A stretch of DNA of 64,000 nt, taken from positions 7,483,181 to 7,547,180 of the forward strand of contig JAVGWX010000001.1 in NCBI GenBank assembly GCA_036924085.1, written 5' to 3'. The notes below the pieces were generated by a model. It worked only from the letters and a program-made list of their open reading frames with translations. It was not told the DNA's origin and searched no databases. The position numbers were made by a program, and so were the translations under genes. Below are positions 12,095-22,096 of the stretch, one piece after another; within the stretch, counting starts at the first letter, position 1; every line of letters starts with the position of its first letter. The stretch is from Ariolimax columbianus. Taxonomy: Eukaryota > Mollusca > Gastropoda > Stylommatophora > Arionidae.

Positions 12095-12185
12095 CATGTC
12101 GTAAAAGATGACCAAAGAGGACTGCGCATGGAGCTGACAACCTTATCATGTAAAAACCATTGATAGGAAACCATAATGCAAATGA
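12095..12185 (+). repeat. SINE-D copy
   Basis: gtcgtaaaagatgaccaaag, then cgcatggagctgacaacctt and a cattgataggaaacca segment; matches 5660-5765 and 63150-63240. Confidence 0.6.
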
Positions 12186-12330
12186 CTAGAGTCAAGTTTC
12201 CAAAAAGTTGGTTATGATAAGCCAAATGCAGTATTGGGCTTAAGTTCAAACAAAGGGGGTGAGACATGAATGAATAGTCTAAACAACTGTAGACAGCTAA
12301 ACAACAGTTGCAGCAGTTAAATTATTATTA

Positions 12331-12719
12331 AGATCAGAGAGATTATGTAACAAATGATGATCTTCACTTTTGACATATTTGTGAGATCCTAGGTGATGAT
12401 TATTATTAAGATCAGAGAGATTATGTAACAAATGATGATCTTCACTTTTGACATATTTGTGAGATCCTAGGTGATGATTATTATTAAGATCAGAGAGATT
12501 ATGTAACAAATGATGATCTTCACTTTTGACATATTTGTGAGATCCTAGGTGATGATTATTATTAAGATCAGAGAGATTATGTAACAAATGATGATCTTCA
12601 CTTTTGACATATTTGTGAGATCCTAGGTGATGATTATTATTAAGATCAGAGAGATTATGTAACAAATGATGATCTTCACTTTTGACATATTTGTGAGATC
12701 CTAGGTGATGATTGTTATT
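12331..12719. repeat. 78-bp tandem array, five near-identical units
   Basis: Units start agatcagagagattatg and repeat at 12331, 12409, 12487 and onward, with no visible differences except at the right edge. Because 78 is divisible by three the array yields a 122-residue periodic frame, which I do not regard as a gene. Confidence 0.97.
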
Positions 12720-13144
12720 AACAATTATTTTTATACAACTGAAAATTATGTAACAAGTTACTTTCTTTATTTACTACAATTTTGTCATGGGACAATATAC
12801 TTTTTTTCTTACCTCACAGAAGCTCTGCATTTGTTTAAACAGCTACTAAATAAAAGTGCCTGCACAATAAGCCTAAATTATATTTCCTTTCTCTACTGTT
12901 GTTCTCTTTCAATTACTAGTCACTTTTCTTCTAGTTTTTCCAGGAGCCATTACTTTGTTTATTTACCTATTTTACAATAATTTGAATTCTGCAATTTTAA
13001 CAAACATTTACTTGTTTAGAAACTTTCTTAAAACATCATTCATAAGAGCTTTGCTTTCTTATCCCAATGTCAGTAATGATAAACTGATTCCATAAATATA
13101 AAAACATTCATCAGTATTAAACTATAAGCAAAGTACTTCACATT
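12720..13144. other. Unassigned intronic sequence
   Basis: AT-rich. Open frame at 12705-12980 has no family resemblance. Confidence 0.5.
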
Positions 13145-13157
13145 AAATTCAACAACT

Positions 13158-13401
13158 AGGGGACGGCGTGGCCTAGTGGCACGGCTCACGACCCGAAGGT
13201 GCTGGGTTCGATCCCCATCACAGCACCGGCCGTTACCCCGGGGAAGCAAACCCTTAGAAAATGCAGGAGGAAGCAGACCCTTACATAAAATGCGTGCTGA
13301 AGTCGGATGCACTGGGCCAATAGGCGCAAAATAAAAACCACAGTGCAACGCACACCGCCTTGGGGAATAGAGAAATAAGGCGAACGCAAAAAAAAAAAAA
13401 A
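13158..13401 (+). mobile_element. SINE-T, complete copy with 13-bp TSD
   Basis: A 244-bp tRNA-derived SINE. A-box-like tggcctagtgg and B-box ggttcgatccc are spaced as in a tRNA gene (about 13175-13217), followed by a tRNA-unrelated body, the core gctgaagtcggatgcac (from 13296), and a poly-A-rich end. Direct repeats aaattcaacaact at 13145-13157 and 13402-13414. It lies only 36 bp from the SERINC exon at 13437. Confidence 0.95.
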
Positions 13402-13436
13402 AAATTCAACAACTGAAATGCTAATGTGATACTTAC

Positions 13437-13607
13437 ATTTCCCTGTACAAGGCAGGACTGTGAGCAACGTCAGCAACACACACAGACCAATGTTGATTGC
13501 AAGGAAAATATGATTGGTAGTACAACCTTTACTGCCATAGAAAACAAAGAGAAATACCATTCCAAGCACTGTGACAATAAACAGCAGTATAGCTACTAGA
13601 ACTGTGG
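13437..13607 (-). CDS. SERINC exon (two membrane helices)
   Basis: A 171-nt exon, acceptor tttcctctgcag, donor gtaagtatc. Reads TVLVAILLFIVTVLGMVFLF then VFYGSKGCTTN, HIFLAINIGLCVLLTLLTVL and PCTGK: two transmembrane helices with a short Cys-bearing loop and N-H-IF-xxIN, as in the family (FxxxNxxLC). The phase joins 16922-16965 and 11526-11621. Confidence 0.95.
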
Positions 13608-13697
13608 CTGCAGAGGAAATTCAGACAAAGAAGTCAGCATTACTATTGTCTCATGCAACAACTGATATACTTGACCAATGAATAAAACGCATAATAC

Positions 13698-14029
13698 TTC
13701 TTCTTCTTCGTTCGTTCTCAATCTCCTGCTACCAAGTCATGAAAAGGGCTTTGCAAGTAGCGGAATGTAGTCCAGAGAACGGAATGCATTGTGTCACAGT
13801 TTACAACTTGACTGTGATATTTGCACCTTTCAGTCCAACACATCCGACTTCAGCAAGCATTTTTTAGTAACGGGTTGATTCCCTCTTCAATCCCTTCTAC
13901 ATAGCCAGTCTGCTCTGTTGCAGCCTGTTATCCAGGATCACCGTGTGGAGGTGTAGAAGAGTCTTGACAGCTCTGGTTCGCTGATCCTGATGATAGCAGT
14001 CAGCTGCTCAGCATCTTGATCCCAAATAA
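13698..14029 (-). mobile_element. SINE-A copy, near full length
   Basis: Tail side at 13698; start-side sequence cagcatcttgatccc ends at 14023. A short possible TSD ataatac lies at 13691-13697 and 14030-14036. A segment of the 33-bp module is missing near 14000. Confidence 0.85.
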
Positions 14030-14039
14030 ATAATACAAT

Positions 14040-14135
14040 CATTGGTAAAGGCTAAAGGAGTCCCACAGCACACTTGACCGCTGGTCGGGAACAAAATGTT
14101 AGATACTTCAGTATACTAAACCACAGCTTGTGTGT
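14040..14135 (-). repeat. Dispersed repeat shared with the tropomyosin intron
   Basis: The reverse complement contains agctgtggtttagtatactg and gaccagcggtcaa; the same block in the opposite orientation is at 63024-63080 (agctgtggcttagtatactg). Confidence 0.65.
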
Positions 14136-14189
14136 GAGGTGGGTTCACCAGTTTCCTTTCCCAATATCTTTTCTTCTCTAACAGTTGTT

Positions 14190-14648
14190 GTTTCGAGTAG
14201 GTGTACTCTTTTGTACGCCCTGAAAAGGATGTTAACTGACAGGTTGCAGTAGCTTTTCTCACATTCCAATGAAGTTGCTGATGAAGGTGGGCCAAGGTCC
14301 TCCAGGCGGTTGTGCTATGCTTAGATTCATCTGTGTGTCACTCACTACTATGGGGATCACGTCGATCCCTCACCTCATTAGCCAGGCCGCTATGAAAACA
14401 GCCCATTTCAAGGAGGGCTTCTAGGAAGCCGAGGTGAGGATCTTGGCCAGTATATTTTGCCTGACCCTGACTAACATGTCTGATCAGTATATTTTGTCTG
14501 ACCAGACATTAGTCTTTCTCCCCTTTTCTAACAGTAAGTGCTTTACTAAATTACAATTGGGTCAACTGGAGCATACCCATAGTGGGAGTTGAACCCCCAT
14601 ATCTTTGCAGTGAAAAGTGAGTGCTTTACCACTAGGCTAATCAGGTTC
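14190..14648 (-). mobile_element. Probable tRNA-headed SINE, diverged
   Basis: The minus strand at 14648-14560 reads tagcctagtggtaaagcact and then ggttcaactccc, an A-box and B-box pair with tRNA spacing. The rest of the block contains gaggatcttggccag and gcctgaccctgac, echoing the 5' part of SINE-A. The anticodon arm is not credible as a working tRNA. Boundaries uncertain. Confidence 0.45.
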
Positions 14649-15935
14649 TCAATCATTGCATTTAAAGTATTTTCTCGATTTCATTAAATTTATGTTGACA
14701 AATTTTAAAGATTCTTCATCTAGAAGTGTTTTGCATTTGATGACATCTTATAGCCCATGTGAAAACAAAAAAGACAGTTACGGTTCATCAAGCAGATGAC
14801 TACATTGTGACCTTGATTCCACTGCCTATACAAAACAAACGTTATCTGGCCTAGTTACTCTATTTATTAGTTCAACTGAGATGAGATCATTGTAGAATTT
14901 ATAATTTTTAATGGATCATTTTGTTTTACCAAAAGCTTTATTTTTATGTACTTATCATTTTTAAACCAATTGTGTATCTTAGAATTGATGAAATATGCCT
15001 GCCCAATGCAGATTCTGCATTCATAGGAACAGGTTTGTTCTCTCCAGGATAGACAAATAAATTAACATGCTGAAAACTTCTGGCTTATGAACATCTATGA
15101 ATTCTGAGACCTGAGCAGATAATGGAAGAACAGAAAACAGCCCACTGCACCGGACGCAACATGTGATAAATGTGACTTTGGTAGGCTGTGCACGAGGTTA
15201 ATCATGAAAAATTAAATGCTAAATAGACCCCCAACAAGAAAGGTTCCCTGTCCTACAAAAAGCTCAACTGTAGTTGTGATCTCTTGCTATTTAAAGACCC
15301 AATAGGAAAGAGGCATGTGTTATGAAATATTAAGGTACAGGTAACACACACATATTATGACCATATGTTTTGTTAAACTGGATAATTTGGTGACCTTGAA
15401 TATGAAATGTTGAATTCTAAGAAATTTAAGACTTCACTTTTTTAGAATTTTCTGAATATATTCAACAAGATTTAAAACACATTTTCTATCATTTTTAATA
15501 CCTACAAACAATGCTTTTTATATTAAAGATGCTGAATTTTAGTTAAGCATCATAATCTGTTTTTGATAAGGTAAATTGCCTATTACTACACTTTTGTTGT
15601 TGTCTGGTGTACATGTTTTCTATTGTCCGATGTACCTGTTGTCTGGTGTATATGTTTTCTATTGTCTGATATACATGTTTTCTGTTGTCTGATGTACATA
15701 AAACCCACAATAAAAGAGAAAAGAGGAATACCAATGAGTGCATTAGAGATAAAGAAATGATGGATGAAGGATATATATGGAAAGACAAGTACAGATTTGC
15801 AAGGAGATCATATAATGGAAGTTATTAAATAATTCAGCAAAGATAGCCAGGTGGATTTGATGTATTTATGGAACATAACTCTGTATTAGACAAGATCAGA
15901 TTGTGTACAGCAAACAATTCCAAAGTCAAGATGTT
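14649..15935. other. Unassigned intronic sequence with a small tandem array
   Basis: No gene seen. At about 15590-15705 a 24-26 bp unit (gttgtctggtgtacatgttt type) repeats four to five times with drift. Confidence 0.5.
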
Positions 15936-15971
15936 GAAAGAAAAACTCGATATTCACCCCATACGGCGATG

Positions 15972-16085
15972 AGGTATGAAATCATTTGTAGAAGACTTAG
16001 TTCTCGGTCGGGGTGCCCTAAGCAGTAGATCAGCTACCTCACTGCGTACTGCTGAGACTCAACCCTTGACCATGAGATATGTCCG
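15972..16085 (+). pseudogene. 28S rRNA 3'-terminal fragment
   Basis: Contains aaatcatttgtagaagactt, ctcggtcggggtgcc, gcagtagatcagctacctc and ctgagactcaacccttgac. These match the last 100 or so bases of animal 28S rRNA (the CATTCGTAGACGAC...TCAGCCCTTGACA region) with scattered substitutions. Too short and diverged to be functional. Confidence 0.9.
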
Positions 16086-16145
16086 CTCCCCAGGCGAACA
16101 ACATCTCCGTGCAAGACTAGGCTTGTCACCTGGTCAAATGCACTA

Positions 16146-16505
16146 TTTCGAGAGGAATCACAGGTCGCTGACATTTGGTCCACGTGCTTGGCTGATAAGC
16201 TACCATCTGAGGGATTACGGCCGAACGCCTCTAAGCCAGAATCCCGCCCAAAATCTCAGCACCGCTGAGAAGGGAGGCTACGACATGGCTGGGGCTTGCA
16301 TCCCGGCCCGATCGAGCCGCAGGAATGCACCTGGTAAAATGCACTCCTTTCTCGCTCTTTGCATCTGTCTGCTATCAGTCATTCCAATGGACGCAGAAGA
16401 GATGCAGTCCAGCGGACATTGCACCTCCTGCCCTATGGTGACAAGCTCCCGGGTGGCGGGGAATGTTAGGCGTACCATCACTGCAGATGAGGCGAGAAAA
16501 TAAAG
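16146..16505 (+). pseudogene. 28S rRNA fragment from just upstream of the 3' terminus, out of order
   Basis: Contains cgagaggaatcacaggtcgc, gacatttggtccacgtgctt, gctaccatctgagggattac and cgcctctaagccagaatccc, which follow the sarcin-ricin loop in 28S. Next comes a variable stretch (ggacgcagaagagatgcag, gttaggcgtaccatcactgc) likely to be divergent domain D12. In a real 28S this lies immediately before the piece at 15972-16085; here it lies after it. The end (gatgaggcgagaaaa) aligns with the start of the other piece (gatgaggtatgaaatc). Confidence 0.85.
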
Positions 16506-16921
16506 CGAGCAAAAAGATACCTCACTCATATGCATATGCTACGTTTCTGGCAGGACGTGACGATCCTGGGAAAAAGTCACACTGGACTGCCTCTCTTCCG
16601 GGATAGTACAAACTAGTACATAGTCCATCATATCATTGCCAAACGCTATAGACACGAGTAGGGAAGACTCGATAGTCCTGCAAGACAACTTCCTAAGAGA
16701 GACAACTCTGACCAAAAACAACTGCTACCTTGCAGTTAGGCTGGGGACAGCCAAAGGCTAAGGAGGGCAACCCTACAGAAACGCCTGTTGAAATCGGATG
16801 CACTGAGCCACTGGCTAACAAATTAAAACAGTGCAATGTAAATATCGCTGTAAACAGCGTACAATGAAGAAGAAGAAGAAGAAAGAAAAACAATGGGGAA
16901 TAAAATTGACTCCGTACTCAC

Positions 16922-16965
16922 CAACCAAACCCCACTTATTTCTCTGTCCGCGTTTTCTTCCATTC
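16922..16965 (-). CDS. SERINC micro-exon (44 nt)
   Basis: Acceptor ctttttttag, donor gtgagtac. Its first G completes the Trp codon TG-G left by 17557-17650, and it reads NGRKRGQRNKWGLV plus one base, which joins TVLVA through an Ala codon. The Trp ahead of the helix corresponds to the KLWYASL position in SERINC5. It starts only 31 bp beyond the TSD of the 28S retroposon. Confidence 0.88.
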
Positions 16966-17172
16966 CTAAAAAAAGAGATTACAAGTTTATAGATCAATAC
17001 ATATCAACACAATCTTTGCAAAAGCACTTTATAATTTACAGGCCATATTCCTTGTTGGAAACATCTTTGCTATTAACATTGCATTTTTTTGTTTCAAGTT
17101 TTAAAACAATAAGTAGATATAGATAACTGAACTGGAAAGATCTTAAATAATTTGACTTCATCCAGGTGCAGC

Positions 17173-17282
17173 AATCTTAAAACACACTGCCTTATCAATG
17201 GTGAATTTCAATTTTCACATTAAAATCAATCTTAAAACACACTGCTTGATAAATGGTGAGTTTCAATTTTTATATTAACAGG
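17173..17282. repeat. 55-bp direct duplication
   Basis: aatcttaaaacacactgc begins at 17173 and again at 17228, each followed by aatggtga/gtttcaattt. Two diverged copies. Confidence 0.8.
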
Positions 17283-17556
17283 CAGAAAAACACATGTCTG
17301 ATTGTAATTCTACCACTATAGAATTCACACTATCATTACTACATTTATTTCTATTGGAGACATCTGCCATTAGGATCAAAAAGGGCAAGGAATAAAGGCC
17401 AATTACTTCTCCAGTTGTCATGCAACATGCAGATAAGGTTCCTATTTCTAAGCCGCAGCGAGATTTGAACCAAAGACACATTGCTCAAGAGACCTCTGTC
17501 AAAAACGCTCGGCCACTCCCTATTTTGTTTTTGTAATAATGTGCTAAATAACTTAC

Positions 17557-17650
17557 CATTTGGCATTCCAAGAATGAGTGAAGTCTACAAGCAAGATCAA
17601 CTGCAAGAGTATGAAGAGTGATCCTCCTACCACACCTACGTACATCCAGT
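17557..17650 (-). CDS. SERINC exon (YVGVVGG helix)
   Basis: A 94-nt exon, acceptor ggtttcag, donor gtaagtta. Reads [20 protein letters not shown] then [11 protein letters not shown]. The family has WxYVGxxGxFxFILIQLxLLxxFAHxWN here, a near-exact fit. The frame opened elsewhere at 17485-17673 is not the real one. Confidence 0.96.
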
Positions 17651-18959
17651 CTGAAACCAAAGTCACCAGTCACAACCAGTTTAAAATTAAGATGACATCA
17701 TTATCTATGTTATTTATGTCATGTCTGAAAACAGGCATTCCAATTTATAATAAACTGTTTAAGCCAGCACACACATAATTTTACACCAGTTCATCATTGT
17801 GTAATTGATGTCTTGCCCAGGTCAGAGTTAGGTACATCAGGAAATCACACCTTTTGCCATGGGAACACCTTGTGCCCGTTACTGAAGGGTGGGAGAGAAC
17901 AGAACATCCTCCTGTCTGTAGTTGTGCAACAATGAGGATGGTATGAGGAGTCTTGATCAGTTTGTTTCACCTGACCCTGATACAAGACTTTGGTCCCAGT
18001 GAACAGATACATTGTTTGTACAAACTATACGATATAATCCTCTAATATGGAACCTACAAAGGCTAGAGGATAGATTCCTTGAAATTATACATATTTATAA
18101 ATAGACTCAAAGAGGCCAGAAGATGTGATTGTGTAAATGGCTGACTGATGTATTAAAGGGATGAGTGAAATAGCAAAGCGCCCTTAACTCTTTCCCTCCA
18201 AAATATTTTTTAGTTCTGGAGACATTTATTCTTGTATTATAAACTGTCACTAAGAAGTACTGGTACATTTATAGATTGAAGAAAACTTGATTTATAGAAC
18301 ATTTTATGTACAGCCTATATATGACAATTGGTCAAGCCAATGTATCAGCTTGATTGTATTGTAGGAAAGTCTGTAAGTTGATATTGCTGCTATACAGAGT
18401 GAATCAGTTAATGATCATGCAAAGAAAACATCAATGAGAGTGTCACTACAACATCATGTAAAAATCTGAATATCTTCTTATAAGAGAATATATCAAACTA
18501 TTGGGGAGTAAGAAGAATATAAAAATAAAATGTATCATATCAGACACTAATTACAGGACTAGTAGACCTATACTGAACATCAGCCTGTCATTCAAACCGT
18601 ACAATATGAAAGAAACAAAAGCAGTTAACAATTAAAGTTCCTCCATCCCCATTGATCTCTTAACACACTACCCCCCTCACTTCCTGCTCTCAACTTGCAT
18701 GTCTCTTCTTTCTTCATCCCTTCTCACTTAAAACTACCCATTCATTCTCCCTTCAACTTGCCCTACATCTAGCTGTTCCACCCGTATCTCAATCCACCCA
18801 TCTCTTTCTCCTTCAAACGGATTATCACCCTGCATATCTCTCTCTTCTCCTCATCCATGTTTCTAAATGAAAAAATGTACATTATTTAATATTTCCAACA
18901 GTACAGCTTTTAAATGTTTAGAAAATAGACACAAAAAATGTTGAATATTATATACTTAC
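17651..18959. other. Unassigned intronic sequence
   Basis: 17800-18000 contains gtcagagttaggtacatcag and tcttgatcagtttgtttcac, weakly like other dispersed repeats here. 18640-18850 is C/T-rich. No coding signal. Confidence 0.45.
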
Positions 18960-19036
18960 ATATACTAAATTCTGTGGGTACGAAAAATGCAGCAACAGAC
19001 AATCCACAAAGAACTAGAAACTTGAATCCCCAGTAA
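18960..19036 (-). CDS. SERINC exon (W-x-FK helix)
   Basis: A 77-nt exon, acceptor catatcattacc-type context ending ccag, donor gtaagtata. Its first T completes the Gly of HNG, then YWGFKFLVLCGLSVAAFFVP and TEFSI. The family has HNGFWFFKxLxLxGxxxGAFFIP. Clear match. Confidence 0.96.
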
Positions 19037-19116
19037 CTGGTATGAATATAACAATTCTGGTATAAATATAACAATTGATTTAATTACAACTATCGGTAAC
19101 AATAAGATTCATCATG

Positions 19117-19790
19117 TAGCATGTCTTTGCAGAACGTTGCTCTCATAACAGTCGATCTGTAAGACTCAATCTTTGGCCATTTCTCCTGCCTTTGTCACCT
19201 TACTCCTCAGAACCTCTTTAATTTCCTGAATCCACCTTCCCCTTGGTCTGCCTCTGTCTTACTTGTCAGGTGCCATACCATCCAGTATAGTTTTTTCTAG
19301 AGCACTAGAAAGTATTTTAGTTTTATAGACATAATATTGTTTACTAGCCAATTTTGTTTTATATCCAGCTCCTTTATGATTTCTGTGTTTTTCTTTTTAG
19401 CTATCCATGGTATTTTGAGTATTTTCCTCATTTTAGCTCAGAGGATACACTCTTTTTCCTTGGTGTTTGTGTGGTTAACCATGTCTCGTATCCGTATGTT
19501 GCCACTGGGAAGATACAAGTCCTCATCTTTATTTTTGTCATTTTGTTAGCGTTCTGCTGTAAGTTTTTCATTTTAGTTAACCTCTGCGCTGTCTTCTTAC
19601 TTCTTTTTGGCAATCTTTTTGCTTATAATTGATCCGAGATATTCAAAGTGTTTGACATTCTTAAATTGTTATTTCTGCAGGATAACTTTAGGTTTAGTTT
19701 TGGCCAGATCAGTGCTCATTATCCTGGCCTTGCTGATGTTAAGGTATCGATTTTGATCTCTGCTTTGATGTTTTAACATTATTCTGTATG
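19117..19790 (-). pseudogene. LINE RT C-terminal segment
   Basis: Minus strand: KMRTCIFPVATYGYETW, then GMAPDKQDRGRPRGRW-like and LRSKVTKAGEMAKD, ending ...RHAT next to tgatgaatc. The same family, in better condition, is at 21175-21854, which also ends in HAT plus TGATGATGATG. Frameshifted. Confidence 0.75.
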
Positions 19791-20469
19791 CTTTTTAAGT
19801 GAAGAATACAGATACAAATGTGTGTGTGTGTATGTTACTTGCAAGATCAGTGTGCCAGTTATCTAACCAAATAAAGTGGAACAATAAGCAGTACAGCGTA
19901 AAAATTAAGATAACAATATGAGACATTCCAGGTCAAGTTTTAACGGATAAAGCTAAGCACTTCAAGACTGTTTTTACAGCACCACAATAATCAAGCCCTT
20001 TTAGGTAAATGAGAATACACTTCTATGTTCTTTGGACTACTCATTTTTCTCATTCCATAATGGTTTCAGCCAAGTATTTGTCTGATTTTATTGCTAAAAT
20101 GTGACCTGTTCATCTCAACTTTCTCATTAATTTCCAGAAATTCTTCTCTGATTCTCTTCCACTACTCAACATGTTTGTTATGAACTCTAACTGTACACCA
20201 GAGTAGTTCTTATGCAACAACAAACATATTCTAAGAAAAGTGTTTAGTATAGCTGCTTGTGTATGCCTTTACAGTCCGTTATCTACTTGTCTCATAAAAA
20301 TGTTACAATTATAGGTATGTCCTATAATTTGCAGTCTGTATTTACTCTTCTTAAAAATTTAACAGCATTGGATATCCACATACGTTGTTTGTTTATTACC
20401 TTACTATAGAGCATACCAACTTTCTGTTATTTATATGAGACATGGACCAAGGCACAAAAAAACAAAACA
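19791..20469. other. Unassigned intronic sequence
   Basis: A short (TG)n tract near 19818; otherwise nothing recognised. Confidence 0.5.
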
Positions 20470-20800
20470 GTAACATGTGAAATGTGATAAGCGATTAGGG
20501 TCACTTGGAGAGACAGAGTGAGAAATAAAGAGAGTGGAAACAATGCCATGCATGGCATATACAGACAGATAGAAAATTAAATGGTTTGGTCATATGGCAA
20601 GAATGCAACCAAACGTACCTATGACACAAACCCTATAATATCTGAAAGCATGGCTATAGAGCAAAGGAAGACCAAGATGATAGATGGATTGACTATGTCA
20701 AAAAAACTACAGATGCATGGACTGAAAATAACAATGGTTATACAGATGTCACATGAAAGAAGGTGACACATCTTCCATGATGTCTAACAATATAGTGGAC
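20470..20800 (+). pseudogene. LINE C-terminal remnant
   Basis: WFGHMARMQPN, KGRPR-WIDYVKKTTDAW across frames: the GHV...GRPRxRWIDxV region of LINE RTs. Ends 33 bp before the SERINC exon. Decayed. Confidence 0.6.
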
Positions 20801-20832
20801 AGATGAAGTGAGATGATGATGATTATGCATAC

Positions 20833-21011
20833 CCATTATGAATGCTGGCTCGCCAGTGATTGCTTGAGGGAACAAATGCTGTCAGTATGACATGCAGGAA
20901 ATAAAATGTTACAACAGCCAAGCTCAGCCTGTACACGGCCTTGTATCCTACAAGCAGATCACATGGGCCTTCTGAATCCAGCTTTAGACAGATCTCAGAG
21001 ATGTTCACAAT
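20833..21011 (-). CDS. SERINC exon (LVGYKAVYR signature and helix)
   Basis: A 179-nt exon, acceptor cacatctgcag, donor gtatgcat. Reads IVNISEICLKLDSEGPCDLL, VGYKAVYRLSLAVVTFYFLH and VILTAFVPSSNHWRASIHNG. The C-x-x-LVGYxAVYR motif and RAxIHNG are diagnostic of SERINC. It starts in phase 0 after 23545-23712 and leaves two bases. Confidence 0.97.
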
Positions 21012-21174
21012 CTGCAGATGTGCAAATGAAAATTATTAATGATATTTAAAAAAGTCTATAGCTTTAACTTTCTTCCTTTTTCATGTGTCTACTCTGAATT
21101 TTGAGAGTCACCTCTTGTTATAGTTGCAATAGTTTAAACCGTTTTAATATATTCTTCTGTGTCCTTACTGTTCA

Positions 21175-21854
21175 TAAACATAAACAAAACAAAAATAATG
21201 ACCACCGATAAAACACAATGTCAGCATAAATTTACAGTGGGTGGTGAGGAAATAGATCAGGTTATACATTTTGAATATCTGGGCTCCAGAATTGACAAAA
21301 ATGGTGACTGCACCCAAAGAAATCAGAAGAAGAATAGCTATGGCAATGCAGAGACTGAACAGCCTGAAGAAATTATGGCAGGGCACCAACAAAACGATAA
21401 AAGTAAAAGTCTTGAGAGCCTGTGTTTTTCCTGTGGATGCTTATGGCTGTGAAGCATGGACGATTACCAAAACTTCTAGACAAAGAATCGAATCCTTCAA
21501 GTCAAAATGTTACAGAAAGATCCTCAGAATACCCTGGACAGAGAAAAAAACAAATGTAGACATTCGGCAAGAGTTGAGCATAGAGGAGAACTGGTTTATC
21601 AATTCCATTTTGGCTAGAAATTGCAAATACTTTGGTCACATCAAGAGACACAACGGTCTTGAGAGAACGGTGATGGAAGGTATGGTGCCAGGCAAAGAGG
21701 AAGGGGTAGACCAAGAAGATAATGGTACCAAGATATCCAGGAATGCCTGAGTATGACAGTGGCGGAAGCTGGTGTTTTGGCAAGGGAACGAGTTTCTTTC
21801 AGACAGACTGTGATGGGAGCGACGTTCTACAAAGAACATGCTACATGATGATGA
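21175..21854 (+). mobile_element. 5'-truncated LINE with perfect 17-bp TSD
   Basis: Direct repeats tgtgtccttactgttca at 21158-21174 and 21855-21871 bound a 680-bp insertion. It reads KTKIMTTDK, then VIHFEYLGSRIDKNGD, a frameshift, RVLRACVFPVDAYGCEAW-like, KCYRKILRIPWTEK, YFGHIKRHNGLERTVMEG, and ends HAT plus TGATGATGATG. This is the C-terminal half of an RTE-like RT. The perfect TSD says the insertion is fairly young, though the frame is broken. Confidence 0.93.
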
Positions 21855-21875
21855 TGTGTCCTTACTGTTCAATTA

Positions 21876-22096
21876 CTAGTGGTCAAGTGACACAGCTCAC
21901 AATCCAAAGGTGCTGGCTTCATTCCCCATCATAGCACCGGCCGTTACCCCAGGGACGCAAACCCTTAGAAAATGCAGGAGGAAGCAGACCCTTACATAAA
22001 ATGCATGCCGAAGTCGGATGCACTAGGCAGACAGACGTAAAATAAAAACCGCTTTGGGGAATTGAGAAATAAGGCCAACGTCCAAAAAAAACAACG
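21876..22096 (+). mobile_element. SINE-T copy, head truncated
   Basis: Starts within the A-box (agtggtcaagtgacac), B-box degenerate (ggcttcattccc), body and core intact (gccgaagtcggatgcacta), ends in A-rich sequence. Confidence 0.85.

Larger units (their letters stand above)
15947..16880 (+). mobile_element. Composite retroposon carrying permuted 28S rRNA sequence, with 11-bp TSD
   Basis: Flanked by gaaagaaaaac at 15936-15946 and 16881-16891. From left to right: the 3' terminus of 28S rRNA, then an upstream part of 28S, then an unassigned middle (16510-16780), then the core shared with SINE-T and SINE-A (from 16787), and a (GAA)n tail at 16866-16883. No pol III boxes identified. The TSD overlaps a GAA-rich tail, which weakens it, but all 11 positions match including the final c. 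The 175-residue frame at 15976-16503 is rRNA-derived, not a protein. Confidence 0.65.

Noticed and set aside
12297..12665. 122-residue His/Asn-rich periodic protein
   Set aside because: Five copies of a 78-bp repeat inside a SERINC intron.
12331..12719. CRISPR-like repeat array
   Set aside because: Units are contiguous without spacers and the genome is eukaryotic.
13160..13230. tRNA gene on the plus strand
   Set aside because: The same head recurs at 21876, 35565 and 52888 with a common non-tRNA body, so it is SINE-T.
14560..14648. tRNA gene on the minus strand
   Set aside because: A- and B-boxes are present but the acceptor and anticodon stems do not pair convincingly; it is more likely a SINE head.
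15976..16503. 175-residue open frame on the plus strand
   Set aside because: It overlies 28S rRNA-derived sequence on the sense strand; the nucleotide match is to rRNA, not to any protein.
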